A stretch of 64,000 nucleotides of DNA, taken from AC-32 sp038237925 (GTDB lineage Bacteria; Actinomycetota; Thermoleophilia; Gaiellales; Gaiellaceae). Under the pieces are notes generated by a model. It had not been told where the DNA came from, ran no database searches, and saw nothing but the letters and a program-made list of their open reading frames with translations. Both the position numbers and the translations under genes were made by a program. The stretch's first letter is position 1. The number at the start of each line of letters is the position of its first letter. Positions 9,065 to 16,848 of the stretch are shown one piece after another. Location: assembly GCA_038237925.1 (NCBI GenBank), contig JBBRYF010000001.1, forward strand, positions 124,001 through 188,000, in the 5' to 3' direction.

Positions 9065-9909
9065 CGACACAAGACGGACGAACGCTCGCCTACACGCGTA
9101 GGGGCAGCGGGCCGCTGCTCGTCTGCCACCCAGGCGGGCCGGGGTTCTCGTCGAGCTACCTCGCCGACCTCGCCGGCCTGGACGAGGAGCTCGAGCTCGT
9201 TCTGCTCGATCCTCGCGGGACCGGCGGTTCCGATCCGGCCCATGACCCCTCGGCCTACGCGATCGACGACTACGCCTCGGATCTCGAGGAGCTGCGCGAG
9301 CACCTCGGCCTCGAGCGGATGCTCCTCCTCGGCCACTCGCACGGCGGCGTCGCGGCGATCGCCTATGCGTCGCAGCATCCCGAGCGTGTCGAGCGCCTGA
9401 TCCTGGCCAGCACGCTGCCGCGACACGGGCCGGAGCAAGAGGCCGTGATGCAGGCGGCGGTCGAGGCGCGGGCCGGCGAGCCGTGGTACGAGGACGCCGT
9501 CGCGGCGCTCAAGACGGAGCTCGAGGGCACGTTCGTCGACGGCCGGGAGCTGATGGAGCTCGTGCAGCGCATGATGCCGCTCTACTTCGCCCGCTACGGC
9601 GCTGCCGAGCGCGCGTACATCGAGGGGATGAGCGGCGAGGAGCTCTGCGCCGACGCGACGAGGCTCTGGGAGAAGGAGGTCTTCGAGCACTTCGACCTGC
9701 GCCCGAAGCTGCCGAGCCTGACGATGCCGACGCTCGTGATCAGCGGCGAGCTGGACTTCATCACCGGCCCCGCGTGTGCGGCCGAGCTGGTCGACGGGAT
9801 TCCCGCGCCGGAGACGGTCGTGCTCCCCGGAGCCGGGCACATGATCTTCGTCGAGGCACCCGAGGCGTTCCGTGCAGCGGTGCTGTCGTTCCTCGGAGCC
9901 TCGGCCTGA
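9052..9909 (+). CDS. Alpha/beta hydrolase, proline iminopeptidase-like
   Basis: 285 residues if it starts at the GTG at 9052. A TTG at 9061, better spaced from GGAGGG at 9043-9048, would remove three residues. The fold is clear: HPGGPGFSSS oxyanion loop, DPRGTGGSDP, nucleophile elbow GHSHGG, and the late acid and His in SGELDFITGP and GAGHMIFVE. HPGGPG resembles the HGGPG of prolyl iminopeptidases. The substrate cannot be assigned. It lies between prmC (13-base overlap) and tsaC. Confidence 0.82.
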   Translation: MAGLTTQDGRTLAYTRRGSGPLLVCHPGGPGFSSSYLADLAGLDEELELVLLDPRGTGGSDPAHDPSAYAIDDYASDLEELREHLGLERMLLLGHSHGGVAAIAYASQHPERVERLILASTLPRHGPEQEAVMQAAVEARAGEPWYEDAVAALKTELEGTFVDGRELMELVQRMMPLYFARYGAAERAYIEGMSGEELCADATRLWEKEVFEHFDLRPKLPSLTMPTLVISGELDFITGPACAAELVDGIPAPETVVLPGAGHMIFVEAPEAFRAAVLSFLGASA

Positions 9910-10508
9910 TCGAGCAGGCCGTCGAGGCCCTCCGCGAGGGCCGGCCGGTGGTGCTGCCCACCGACACGGTCTACGGCCTCTGCGCCGATCCGCACCGCGA
10001 GGCGCCGGCGCGCGAGATCTACCGTATGAAGCACCGGCCGGTCGAGCAGCCGATCGCCCTCCTGGCCGGGGATGTCGAGCTCCTCCTCGAGCTCGTCCCC
10101 GAGCTGCGCGGCCGCGCGGGCACACTCGTGCGTGCGCTGCTGCCGGGGCAGTACACGCTGATCCTCCCGAACCCGGCCAAGCGCTACCGCTGGCTGACAG
10201 GATCCTCCCCGGAGACGATCGGCGTGCGCGTCCCCGAGCTGTCGGGGCCGGGCGCCGAGGTGATCGAGCAGGTGGGCGCAGTGGCCGCCACCAGCGCCAA
10301 CCTGCACGGTGGCCCCGAGCCGCGCATGCTCGAGGACGTGCCGGTCGAGATCCGCGCCGGTGCCGCAGCGATCGTCGAGGGAGGGGAGCTCCCGGGCACG
10401 CCGTCCACCGTGATCGACCTGACCGGACCGGAGCCGGCGATCGTCCGCGAGGGTGCGGTTCCGGCTGTCGAGGCGCTTGAGCGCGCCGCCGCCGCCTTCA
10501 TCAGGTAG
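9906..10508 (+). CDS. tsaC: L-threonylcarbamoyladenylate synthase (Sua5/YciO/YrdC family)
   Basis: About 200 residues, the short TsaC form without the Sua5 C-terminal domain. PTDTVYGLCADP, YRMKHRPVEQPIALL, TIGVRVPE and AATSANLHGG are the family's ligand-binding segments. The enzyme makes threonylcarbamoyl-AMP for the t6A37 modification of tRNA. No ATG, GTG or TTG lies in the expected place. The family N-terminus begins at LIEQAVEALREG, so the start is best read as CTG at 9906, sharing bases with the TGA of the hydrolase. A GTG near 9948 would delete the first helix. Confidence 0.88.
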   Translation: MIEQAVEALREGRPVVLPTDTVYGLCADPHREAPAREIYRMKHRPVEQPIALLAGDVELLLELVPELRGRAGTLVRALLPGQYTLILPNPAKRYRWLTGSSPETIGVRVPELSGPGAEVIEQVGAVAATSANLHGGPEPRMLEDVPVEIRAGAAAIVEGGELPGTPSTVIDLTGPEPAIVREGAVPAVEALERAAAAFIR

Positions 10509-10514
10509 CCGCAG

Positions 10515-10520
10515 TACCAT
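10515..10520 (+). promoter_or_regulatory. Candidate -10 box of glyA
   Basis: TACCAT lies 8 nt before the GTG of glyA in the 20-nt gap after tsaC and fits the recurring leaderless pattern. Confidence 0.45.
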
Positions 10521-10528
10521 CCACGGAA

Positions 10529-11818
10529 GTGGCGATCGCGCAGGAGACCGTGCAGCACCTCCGCACCGCGGGTCTCGCGGAGATCGACCCCGCGATCGGG
10601 GAGCTGCTGGGGCGAGAGCTCGAGCGGCAGCGCAACCAGATTGAGCTGATCGCCTCCGAGAACTTCACCTGGCCCTCCGTGCTCGAGGCCGTCGGCTCGG
10701 TGCCGACGAACAAGTACGCCGAGGGCTACCCGGGCCGCCGCTACTACGGCGGCTGCGAGATCGTCGACGAGATCGAGCAGACTGCGATCGACCGCGCGAA
10801 GGAGCTCTTCGGCGCCGAACACGCAAACGTGCAGCCGCACGCGGGGGCTCAGACGAACATGGCCGTCTACATGGCCGCCCTCCAGCCCGGAGACACGATC
10901 CTCTCGCTCGAGCTTTCGCACGGCGGCCACCTGACGCACGGGCTCAAGGTCAACTTCTCTGGGCGGCTCTACACGATCGTCCACTACGGCGTCTCGCGGG
11001 AGACGAACCGCGTCGACTACGACGAGGTGCTCGCGCTCGCGAAGCAGCACAAGCCGAAGCTGATCGTCTGCGGCGGCTCGGCGTATCCCCGCACGGTCGA
11101 GACCGACCGCTTCCGCGAGATCGCGGACGAGGTCGGCGCGCTGCTGCTCTGCGACATGGCGCACTTCGCGGGCCTCGTCGCGGCCGGGCTGCACCCGAAT
11201 CCCGTCAAGGACTGCCACTTCGTCACCTCGACCACGCACAAGACGCTGGCCGGACCGCGCGCCGGCTTCATCCTCTGCGGGGAGGAGCACGCCCAGGCGA
11301 TCGACCGCGCGGTCTTCCCCGGGATGCAGGGCGGGCCGCTCGAGCACACCATCGCGGCCAAGGCGACCTGCTTCAAGATCGCCGCGACCGAGGCCTTCCA
11401 CGAGTACCAGACGCAGGTGCGCGCGAATGCCGACACGCTCGCGGCAACGCTGCAGGAGGGCGGGCTCGACGTGCTCACGGGCGGCACCGACACGCACCTG
11501 TTGCAGGTCGATCTGCGCTCGACCGACTGGAGCGGCAAGGACGCCGAGGAACGGCTCGCCCAGGTGAAGCTGACCGTCAACCGCAACACGGTTCCCTTCG
11601 ACGAGCGGCCGCCGACGGTTGCGTCCGGGATCCGGATCGGCACGCCCGCGGCGACGATGCGCGGCTTCGACGAGGACGACTTCCGCGAGGTCGGCCGGAT
11701 CATCGCCGACGCCCTCGGCGACGGTGACGTGTCCGCGCTGGCTGCGCGCAGCGAGGCCCTGTGCGAGCGGCGGCCGCTGTACCCGGGCTTCCGCGGGTTC
11801 ACCACGTACGTCACATGA
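10529..11818 (+). CDS. glyA: Serine hydroxymethyltransferase
   Basis: 429 residues from a GTG start. Family landmarks are IELIASENFTWPSVLEAVGS, NKYAEGYPGRRYYGG, and the PLP lysine in VTSTTHKTLAGPRAG. The enzyme converts serine and tetrahydrofolate to glycine and methylene-THF, the main supply of one-carbon units. Such units could feed the methionine and SAH-recycling genes elsewhere in the window. The stop overlaps the upp ATG (ATGA). Confidence 0.97.
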   Translation: MAIAQETVQHLRTAGLAEIDPAIGELLGRELERQRNQIELIASENFTWPSVLEAVGSVPTNKYAEGYPGRRYYGGCEIVDEIEQTAIDRAKELFGAEHANVQPHAGAQTNMAVYMAALQPGDTILSLELSHGGHLTHGLKVNFSGRLYTIVHYGVSRETNRVDYDEVLALAKQHKPKLIVCGGSAYPRTVETDRFREIADEVGALLLCDMAHFAGLVAAGLHPNPVKDCHFVTSTTHKTLAGPRAGFILCGEEHAQAIDRAVFPGMQGGPLEHTIAAKATCFKIAATEAFHEYQTQVRANADTLAATLQEGGLDVLTGGTDTHLLQVDLRSTDWSGKDAEERLAQVKLTVNRNTVPFDERPPTVASGIRIGTPAATMRGFDEDDFREVGRIIADALGDGDVSALAARSEALCERRPLYPGFRGFTTYVT

Positions 11819-12459
11819 CCGAGACGCTCAGCGGCGTGACGGTGGTTACGCACCCGCTCGTCCAGCACAAGCTCTCGTACCTGCGCGACAAGGACACGCC
11901 GACGGTCCATTTTCGCAAGCTCGCCAACGAGCTGACGTTGCTGCTCACCTACGAGGCGACGAAGGACTTCCCGACCGAGACCGACGAGGTGGAAACGCCG
12001 CTCGAACGCACGGAGGTGCAGCGGATCGCCGGCAAGAAGGTGGCCGTCTGCCCGGTGCTGCGCGCAGGGCTCGGGATGCTCGACGGCGTCCTCTCCCTGG
12101 TCTCGAGCGCCCGGGTCGGGTTCATCGGCCTCTACCGCGACGAGGAGACGCTGCACCCGGTCGAGTACTACGTGAAGCTGCCGGAGCTCGGCGACGGCGA
12201 GCGCGACGCGATCGTGCTCGACCCGATGCTCGCCACCGGCCGCTCGAGCGCGGCGGCCGTCTCTGCGGTGAAAAAGGCCGGGGCGCGGTCGGTGACGCTC
12301 GTCTGCCTCGTCGCCGCGCCGGAGGGGATCGAGCACCTCCACGGCGAACACCCCGACGTGCGCATCGTCACCGCGTCGGTCGACCGCGGCCTGAACGAGC
12401 GGGGTTACATCGTCCCCGGCCTGGGCGACGCGGGCGACCGGCTCTACGGGACGAAGTAA
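11815..12459 (+). CDS. upp: Uracil phosphoribosyltransferase
   Basis: 214 residues from the ATG at 11815, which overlaps the glyA stop. An upstream in-frame GTG at 11761 lies inside glyA and is unlikely. The PRPP-binding motif is VLDPMLATGRSSAAAV, and the conserved C-terminal GLGDAGDRLYGTK is intact. It salvages uracil to UMP. A strong hairpin begins at the base after its TAA (element A). Confidence 0.96.
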   Translation: MTETLSGVTVVTHPLVQHKLSYLRDKDTPTVHFRKLANELTLLLTYEATKDFPTETDEVETPLERTEVQRIAGKKVAVCPVLRAGLGMLDGVLSLVSSARVGFIGLYRDEETLHPVEYYVKLPELGDGERDAIVLDPMLATGRSSAAAVSAVKKAGARSVTLVCLVAAPEGIEHLHGEHPDVRIVTASVDRGLNERGYIVPGLGDAGDRLYGTK

Positions 12460-12515
12460 GGCGCCGACTTGGCGGCGCCGACCATAGAGGCCGTGCGGGC
12501 CTTGCCCGTGCGGCC
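12460..12515 (+). repeat. Post-stop double-hairpin element, copy A
   Basis: It starts at the base after the upp TAA. The first hairpin has arms GGCGCCG (12460-12466) and CGGCGCC (12473-12479) with CTTG in the loop. A 9-nt linker beginning GACC follows. The second hairpin has arms 12489-12500 and 12504-12515 and a CTT triloop; all 12 positions pair, two as G-U. Copies B and C after atpB and atpF share this layout. There is no U-tract, so it is not a standard terminator. Confidence 0.6.
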
Positions 12516-12537
12516 GTCGATTGTCGGCGCGCGGAGA

Positions 12538-12543
12538 TAGCGT
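12538..12543 (+). promoter_or_regulatory. Candidate leaderless promoter -10 box of the WecA-like gene
   Basis: TAGCGT ends 6 nt before the ATG at 12550. Transcription starting there would give a leaderless mRNA and leave element A in the upp 3' region. Confidence 0.45.
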
Positions 12544-12549
12544 CTAGCC

Positions 12550-13677
12550 ATGTGGCACACGCTCACGGATAACCCCGAGGTCGCTTATGGCGCCGTCGCC
12601 GCGCTCGTGATCGTCGTGCTGCTGACGCCCGCGGTCGGAGGGATGGCCCGCCTGATCGGAGCCGTCGACGTGCCCGGCGCCCGCCGCGTGAACCGCGGCA
12701 CCGTCCCGCGCCTCGGCGGGCTCGCGCTCTTCTTCGGGATCTTCGTGCCGGCGCTCGCGTTCCTGCCGCTCGGCCGCGAGACGAAGGGCCTGCTGCTAGG
12801 AGCCGCCGTCGCGACGACCGTCGGCGCGATCGACGACTTCCGCGGCCTCGTCTGGTGGGAAAAGCTCGGCGGCCAGGTTGCAGCGGCCGCGATCCCGACC
12901 GGGTTCGGGATCTGGGTGCACCGCTTCACGTTCCCGCTCGTCGGCGTGCATCAGCTGCCCGAATGGGTCGGGATCCCGCTGACCGTGCTCTGGATCGTGG
13001 CGATCATGAACATGGTCAACTTCCTCGACGGGCTCGACGGTCTCGCGGCCGGGGTCTGCGCGATCTCCGGCTTCACGTTCTGTGTGATCGCGCTCTCGCT
13101 CGGCCGGCCGGAGCCCGCGATCCTCGCGGCGGTCGTCCTCGGAGCCTGCCTCGGCTTCCTGCGGCACAACTTCTATCCGGCCCGGATCTTCATGGGCGAC
13201 TCGGGGGCCCTCCTGCTCGGGTTCACGCTGGGCGCGCTCGCGATCCAGGGCCTCTTGAAGACGGCCGCCGTCGCGACCCTGCTCTTCCCGCTGCTCGTGC
13301 TCGCGGTCCCGATCCTCGACACGTCCTTCGTCGTCGCCAAGCGGATCAAGTACGGCCAGCCGGTCTACGGCGCCGACCGCACCCACCTGCACCACCGCTT
13401 CCTGAACATCGGCTACTCGCAGCGGCGCGCGGCGCTGACGATGTGGGCCTGGTGTGCCCTGCTCGCCGCCGCGGCGCTCGCGACCCGCTTCCTCCACCCG
13501 CACGCGCACGGCGACTGGCGCGTCGGCCCGACGATCGCGGTGGCGGCGATCGGCGCGGTCGCGCTCGGCGCGTCGGTCTACATGGTGTATCTGCTGGAGA
13601 TCGTCAAGCTCGCGAATCCCCGGATCCGGCGCCGCGAGCAGGAAGCGCGCGCGGCGGCCGAGCGCCGCACCGCCTAG
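12550..13677 (+). CDS. Undecaprenyl-phosphate N-acetylhexosaminyl-1-phosphate transferase (WecA/TagO/MraY family)
   Basis: 375 residues with about ten hydrophobic helices. Conserved cytoplasmic motifs are present: GAIDDFRGLVWWEK, NFLDGLDGLAAG, FMGDSGALLLG and the HLHHRFLNIG loop that distinguishes WecA/TagO from MraY. It transfers a HexNAc-1-phosphate from a UDP-sugar to undecaprenyl phosphate, starting a wall or teichoic-type polymer. The LCP ligase at 32.4 kb would attach such polymers. Its end overlaps the convergent hydrolase gene by 4 bases. Confidence 0.93.
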   Translation: MWHTLTDNPEVAYGAVAALVIVVLLTPAVGGMARLIGAVDVPGARRVNRGTVPRLGGLALFFGIFVPALAFLPLGRETKGLLLGAAVATTVGAIDDFRGLVWWEKLGGQVAAAAIPTGFGIWVHRFTFPLVGVHQLPEWVGIPLTVLWIVAIMNMVNFLDGLDGLAAGVCAISGFTFCVIALSLGRPEPAILAAVVLGACLGFLRHNFYPARIFMGDSGALLLGFTLGALAIQGLLKTAAVATLLFPLLVLAVPILDTSFVVAKRIKYGQPVYGADRTHLHHRFLNIGYSQRRAALTMWAWCALLAAAALATRFLHPHAHGDWRVGPTIAVAAIGAVALGASVYMVYLLEIVKLANPRIRRREQEARAAAERRTA

Positions 13678-14384
13678 AGGAACCGCTCGAGCAGCTCGAC
13701 GTAGCCCGGTGCGCGCGGAATCCCGTGCCCCGCACCGGGAAGGACCGCGCGCTCTGCCGGCAGGCGCACCTCGAGCACGTCGCAGACGGCGTCGAAGGCG
13801 GGGTGGTGGCCGCCCGAGATCACGAGCTTCGAAAACCCGGTCGCCGCCAGCTCGTCCAGCGGGATCTCGGCCTCCCACGGAGGGCGTTCGGTCATCGTGG
13901 CGCGGATGCTCTGTTCGAGCTCCGGCGGCAGCGGATCGGGCAGCTGCGCGCCGGTGCCCACGAGTGCGAGGAAGCCCTCCGCGAACTCGCGCGGGTCACG
14001 CGGGCCCCGGGTGAAGTGCCGGTCGAGTTGCTCGACGAGCGCGTCCACCTCCGGGTTCCCGCGCGCGAGTGCGAAGGCCGGCGGCTCGCTGACGACGAGC
14101 GAGCGCACGTCGTCCGGCCGCCGGGCCGCCATCAGCAGCGCGATCACGCCGCCGTAGGAGTGGCCGACAAGGTGGGCGCCACCGTCGAGCAGCGGCGCGA
14201 GCTCGTCCGCCTGGAGCTCGAAGTCGATCCGCTCGAGCGGCGGGTTCGGCGGGTAGCCGCTCCGGTCCGGCGTCACGAGATCGAAGCGACGCGCAAGGGA
14301 CTGCACCGAAACCCAGGCGGAGCGGGCGTTCCCGCCGCTGCCGTGGATCAGCATCACCCGCACCGCCGGATCGTACGTGAACAA
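13674..14384 (-). CDS. Alpha/beta hydrolase
   Basis: 236 residues if the TTG at 14384 is used. A GTG about 20 nt downstream would start just before VRVMLIHGSGG. It has the HGSGG oxyanion loop, nucleophile elbow GHSYGG and terminal GAGHGIPRAPGYVELLERF. The substrate cannot be told from the sequence. It lies alone on the minus strand between the WecA-like gene and the ATP synthase operon. Confidence 0.8.
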   Translation of the reverse strand: MFTYDPAVRVMLIHGSGGNARSAWVSVQSLARRFDLVTPDRSGYPPNPPLERIDFELQADELAPLLDGGAHLVGHSYGGVIALLMAARRPDDVRSLVVSEPPAFALARGNPEVDALVEQLDRHFTRGPRDPREFAEGFLALVGTGAQLPDPLPPELEQSIRATMTERPPWEAEIPLDELAATGFSKLVISGGHHPAFDAVCDVLEVRLPAERAVLPGAGHGIPRAPGYVELLERFL

Positions 14385-14436
14385 AGTCGCCGGAAAACGC
14401 GGCTGCGGAGCGGAATTTCGGTGTCACAAGGTTTGT

Positions 14437-14442
14437 TATGCT
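14437..14442 (+). promoter_or_regulatory. Candidate promoter -10 box at the head of the atp operon
   Basis: TATGCT lies 7 nt before the ATG at 14450, so the atp operon transcript would begin at or next to that start codon. This supports 14450 over the upstream ATG at 14438, which overlaps the box. Confidence 0.5.
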
Positions 14443-14449
14443 CGCCACG

Positions 14450-14650
14450 ATGGAGCCCAGCCCCCGTTCGACGTTCGAGCCGGCCGGAGCCGGCGCGCTG
14501 CTGGGGGGCATGACCGCCGCGAGCGTGGGCGTGGGGGCGCTCGTCGGCTGGGCCGCGGGCTCGCTCGGGCTCGGCATTCTCGGCGGCGCCTTCGTCGGCG
14601 TCCCCGCGGGTGTCTTCGCCGTCTACAAGCGGTACAGGAACGCCTTTTGA
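14450..14650 (+). CDS. Small membrane protein, AtpZ/AtpI-like
   Basis: 66 residues from the ATG at 14450 (MEPSPRSTFEPAG). Two hydrophobic Gly/Ala-rich helices (GALLGGMTAASVGVGALVGW and GLGILGGAFVGVPAGVFAVY) end in a basic tail KRYRNAF. This matches the short two-helix proteins often found before atpI/atpB and implicated in ATP synthase assembly or Mg2+ supply. The assignment rests on position and topology, since the sequence is too short for motif proof. Confidence 0.7.
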   Translation: MEPSPRSTFEPAGAGALLGGMTAASVGVGALVGWAAGSLGLGILGGAFVGVPAGVFAVYKRYRNAF

Positions 14651-14682
14651 CGCGCGTAGGGATCCTGGGAGCGCCGCGGCCG

Positions 14683-15048
14683 ATGCCGACGCAGCGGTGG
14701 CTTGGCGCAGCCGCCGGCGCGCTCGTGATCGCGCTCGCGCTGCCGCTCTTCCTCGTCGCGGGCTGGTCGCTCACCGGCTGGGCTGCGGCTGCGCTGCTCT
14801 GGGTCGGCGCGCAGGCGCTCGGGCTGCTCCTCGCGCGCGTGAAGCCATCTGCCGAAAACGTCGCCGCCTCCGGCGTGCTCGCCTTCGGGATGATGTTCCG
14901 GCTCCTCGCGATCCTGGCCGTCCTGCTCGCGCTCGTGGCCTCGAACCGGAACGCAGGGCTGGCGGCCGCGCTCGTCTACGGCGCCGCCTACACCGCCGAG
15001 CTCGCCCTGTCGCTGCTCGGCTACTACGCGCAGGAGCCGCGGGCATGA
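14683..15048 (+). CDS. atpI: AtpI-like membrane protein
   Basis: 121 residues from the ATG at 14683. A TTG at 14647 overlapping the previous stop is an alternative. Four predicted hydrophobic segments near residues 6-25, 29-46, 60-85 and 88-110 fit the ATP synthase I subunit family. AtpI is thought to assist c-ring assembly and is not part of the mature enzyme. Its stop overlaps the atpB ATG, and the location is classical. Confidence 0.7.
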   Translation: MPTQRWLGAAAGALVIALALPLFLVAGWSLTGWAAAALLWVGAQALGLLLARVKPSAENVAASGVLAFGMMFRLLAILAVLLALVASNRNAGLAAALVYGAAYTAELALSLLGYYAQEPRA

Positions 15049-15887
15049 AGCGCGCGCTCCTCGCGGTCACGCTGTTCGCGCTCTCGCTGCCGACCCAGGC
15101 CTTCGCGCGCGGCAAGTTCGACCCCACGAAGGAGTTCGAGCAGCACGAGTGGGTCTCCATCCACCTTGGGCCGTTGAACCTGTCGATCACTAAGGCGGTC
15201 GCCTACCTGCTGCTCGGCACCGTGCTGACGATCCTGCTCGGCCTGGTGCTGATGCGCGGCAAGACGCTGAACCGCCGCCAGACGGTCGGCGAGCAGATCT
15301 ACGAGATCGCGCAGATCCAGATCGCCGAGCAAGGGCTGCCGTCGAAGGCGATCGGCCGCTGGTTCCCGTACGTGGCCTCGCTCCTGCTCTTCATCTTCGT
15401 CGTCAACCTGATCGGCTTCATCCCGCTGCCGCTCACCGGCGAGACCTGGCACGGCGTGCCGACGTGGGGGATTTACGCGGCGACCTCGTCGCTCTCGGTC
15501 ACGCTCGCGCTCGCGCTGCTGACGTTCGTCTTCACCCATTTCGAGGGCGTCCGCTGGAACGGCCCCGTCCGCTACTTCAAGAGCTGGATCCCCGAGGCGC
15601 CGAAGCTGTTGCTCGGGCTGATCGTCCCGCTTGAGATCCTCGGCCAGTTCATGCGCCTGATCTCGCTCAGCGTCCGACTCTTCGCCAACATGCTCGCCGG
15701 GCACATCCTGATCCTGACCTTCCTCGGCCTGATCTTCATCTTCCAGTCCCTGAAGCTGATCCCCGTCCTCGCCTTCGCGACGATCTTCTACCTCTTCGAA
15801 GTGATCATCGTCGTCGGCATCCAGGCGTTCATCTTCGCGGCCCTGTCAGCTATCTACATCGGCTCGGCGATCGAGCCGGAGCACTAA
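15045..15887 (+). CDS. atpB: ATP synthase F0 subunit a
   Basis: 280 residues from the ATG at 15045. An N-terminal signal-like segment precedes the membrane core. The functional helix reads LISLSVRLFANMLAGHILI and contains the Arg that faces the c-ring glutamate. It forms the two proton half-channels. Copy B of the double-hairpin element begins at the base after its TAA. Confidence 0.97.
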   Translation: MKRALLAVTLFALSLPTQAFARGKFDPTKEFEQHEWVSIHLGPLNLSITKAVAYLLLGTVLTILLGLVLMRGKTLNRRQTVGEQIYEIAQIQIAEQGLPSKAIGRWFPYVASLLLFIFVVNLIGFIPLPLTGETWHGVPTWGIYAATSSLSVTLALALLTFVFTHFEGVRWNGPVRYFKSWIPEAPKLLLGLIVPLEILGQFMRLISLSVRLFANMLAGHILILTFLGLIFIFQSLKLIPVLAFATIFYLFEVIIVVGIQAFIFAALSAIYIGSAIEPEH

Positions 15888-15940
15888 GGCTTTGCTTGCA
15901 ATGCCGACCAGCAGAGCCGTACCGGCTCTGCCGGTGCGGC
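15888..15940 (+). repeat. Post-stop double-hairpin element, copy B (atpB-atpE)
   Basis: The first hairpin spans 15888-15905: GGC/GCC, a T-T mismatch, TTG/CAA and a CTTG loop. A linker starting GACC follows. The second hairpin has arms 15916-15926 and 15930-15940 with a TCT triloop; all 11 positions pair, one as G-U. The base-pair identities differ from copies A and C while pairing is kept. The atpE Shine-Dalgarno AAAGGAGG follows within 6 nt. Confidence 0.65.
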
Positions 15941-15957
15941 CGATTAAAGGAGGAACC

Positions 15958-16221
15958 GTGCTTGGAACCGTTCTCGCCGCCACGACCGGCGACGTTACGA
16001 AGGCCGGCAAAGCGATCGGCCTGGCGCTCGGCGTCGGTCTCGGCGCGCTCGGCGCCGGAGTCGGCATCGGCAACATCTTCGCCGCCATGATCCAGTCCGT
16101 CGCCCGCCAGCCCGAGCTCCGCGGCGAGCTCCAGGGCATCCAGTGGCTCGGCTTCGCCCTCACTGAGGCGGTCGTCTTCTACGGCCTGCTCGGCTCGATC
16201 CTCGCCTTCGTCCTCGTCTGA
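15958..16221 (+). CDS. atpE: ATP synthase F0 subunit c
   Basis: 87 residues from the GTG at 15958, chosen because AAAGGAGG at 15946-15953 is ideally spaced. An in-frame upstream ATG lies inside element B. Two helices flank the polar ARQPE loop. The ion-binding Glu is in helix 2, GFALTEAVVFYGL. The helix-1 Gln and the Ser after Glu of sodium-type c-subunits are absent, so a proton ring is expected. Confidence 0.96.
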   Translation: MLGTVLAATTGDVTKAGKAIGLALGVGLGALGAGVGIGNIFAAMIQSVARQPELRGELQGIQWLGFALTEAVVFYGLLGSILAFVLV

Positions 16222-16226
16222 TCCGG

Positions 16227-16751
16227 ATGCCGCTCGCCTCGAACCCACTGATCCAGGTCACGCCGGGGCTGATGATCTGGACGATCGTCTGCTTCCTGAT
16301 CACGCTCTACGTCCTGAAGCGGTTCGCGTTCGGACCGATCCAGACGGCGATCGACGAGCGGCGCGAGCGCGTCCGGAAGTCCCTCGAAGAGGCCGACCAC
16401 GCGCGTGAGGAGGCCAAGCGGTTGCTCGAGGAGCACCGCAAGCTGTTCGCGAGCGCGCAGACCGACGCGGAGCAGATCCTGAGCGAGGCCCGCCGGATCG
16501 CCGACGCCAACGAGCGCCGGATGCGCGAGGAGCTCGAACAGGACCGGCAGCGGCGCCTCGAGGAGACCCGCAAGCAGATCGACGCCGAGACCCGCCGCGC
16601 GCTCGAGCAGATCCGCCTCGAGGTGGTCGACCTCAGCCTGCTCGCGGCGACGAAGGTGACGAAGAAGTCCCTCGACGACGCCGACCACAAGCGCCTGATC
16701 GACGAGGCCGTCGGCGAGCTCGACTTCTCGGTGCTGGAGCGCAACGAGTGA
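16227..16751 (+). CDS. atpF: ATP synthase F0 subunit b
   Basis: 174 residues. It has one N-terminal membrane helix (LMIWTIVCFLITLYVL), then a long, highly charged coiled-coil rich in Glu, Arg and Ala, as expected for the peripheral stalk joining F0 to F1. It follows atpE after 5 nt. Copy C of the double-hairpin element starts at the base after its TGA. Confidence 0.95.
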   Translation: MPLASNPLIQVTPGLMIWTIVCFLITLYVLKRFAFGPIQTAIDERRERVRKSLEEADHAREEAKRLLEEHRKLFASAQTDAEQILSEARRIADANERRMREELEQDRQRRLEETRKQIDAETRRALEQIRLEVVDLSLLAATKVTKKSLDDADHKRLIDEAVGELDFSVLERNE

Positions 16752-16803
16752 GACGTCGCTTGCGATGTCGATTTCAGGCCACACGGGCTTTGCTCGTGGG
16801 GCC
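16752..16803 (+). repeat. Post-stop double-hairpin element, copy C (atpF-atpH)
   Basis: The first hairpin spans 16752-16769: GAC/GTC, G-T, TCG/CGA and a CTTG loop. Relative to copy B, paired changes (G-C to A-T, T-A to C-G) preserve the stem. The second hairpin has arms 16777-16788 and 16792-16803 with a TTT triloop and one A-G mismatch. A further small hairpin, GTCT-GAAA-AGAC, follows at once. Confidence 0.65.
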
Positions 16804-16848
16804 GTCTGAAAAGACCGGTCGATCCGATGCCCGTGAGGAGCTTGCCCG

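Noticed and set aside
12460..12515. Element A as an ordinary upp terminator
   Set aside because: There is no U-tract, and the same two-hairpin layout occurs inside the atp operon where termination would be harmful; a terminator role cannot be fully excluded.
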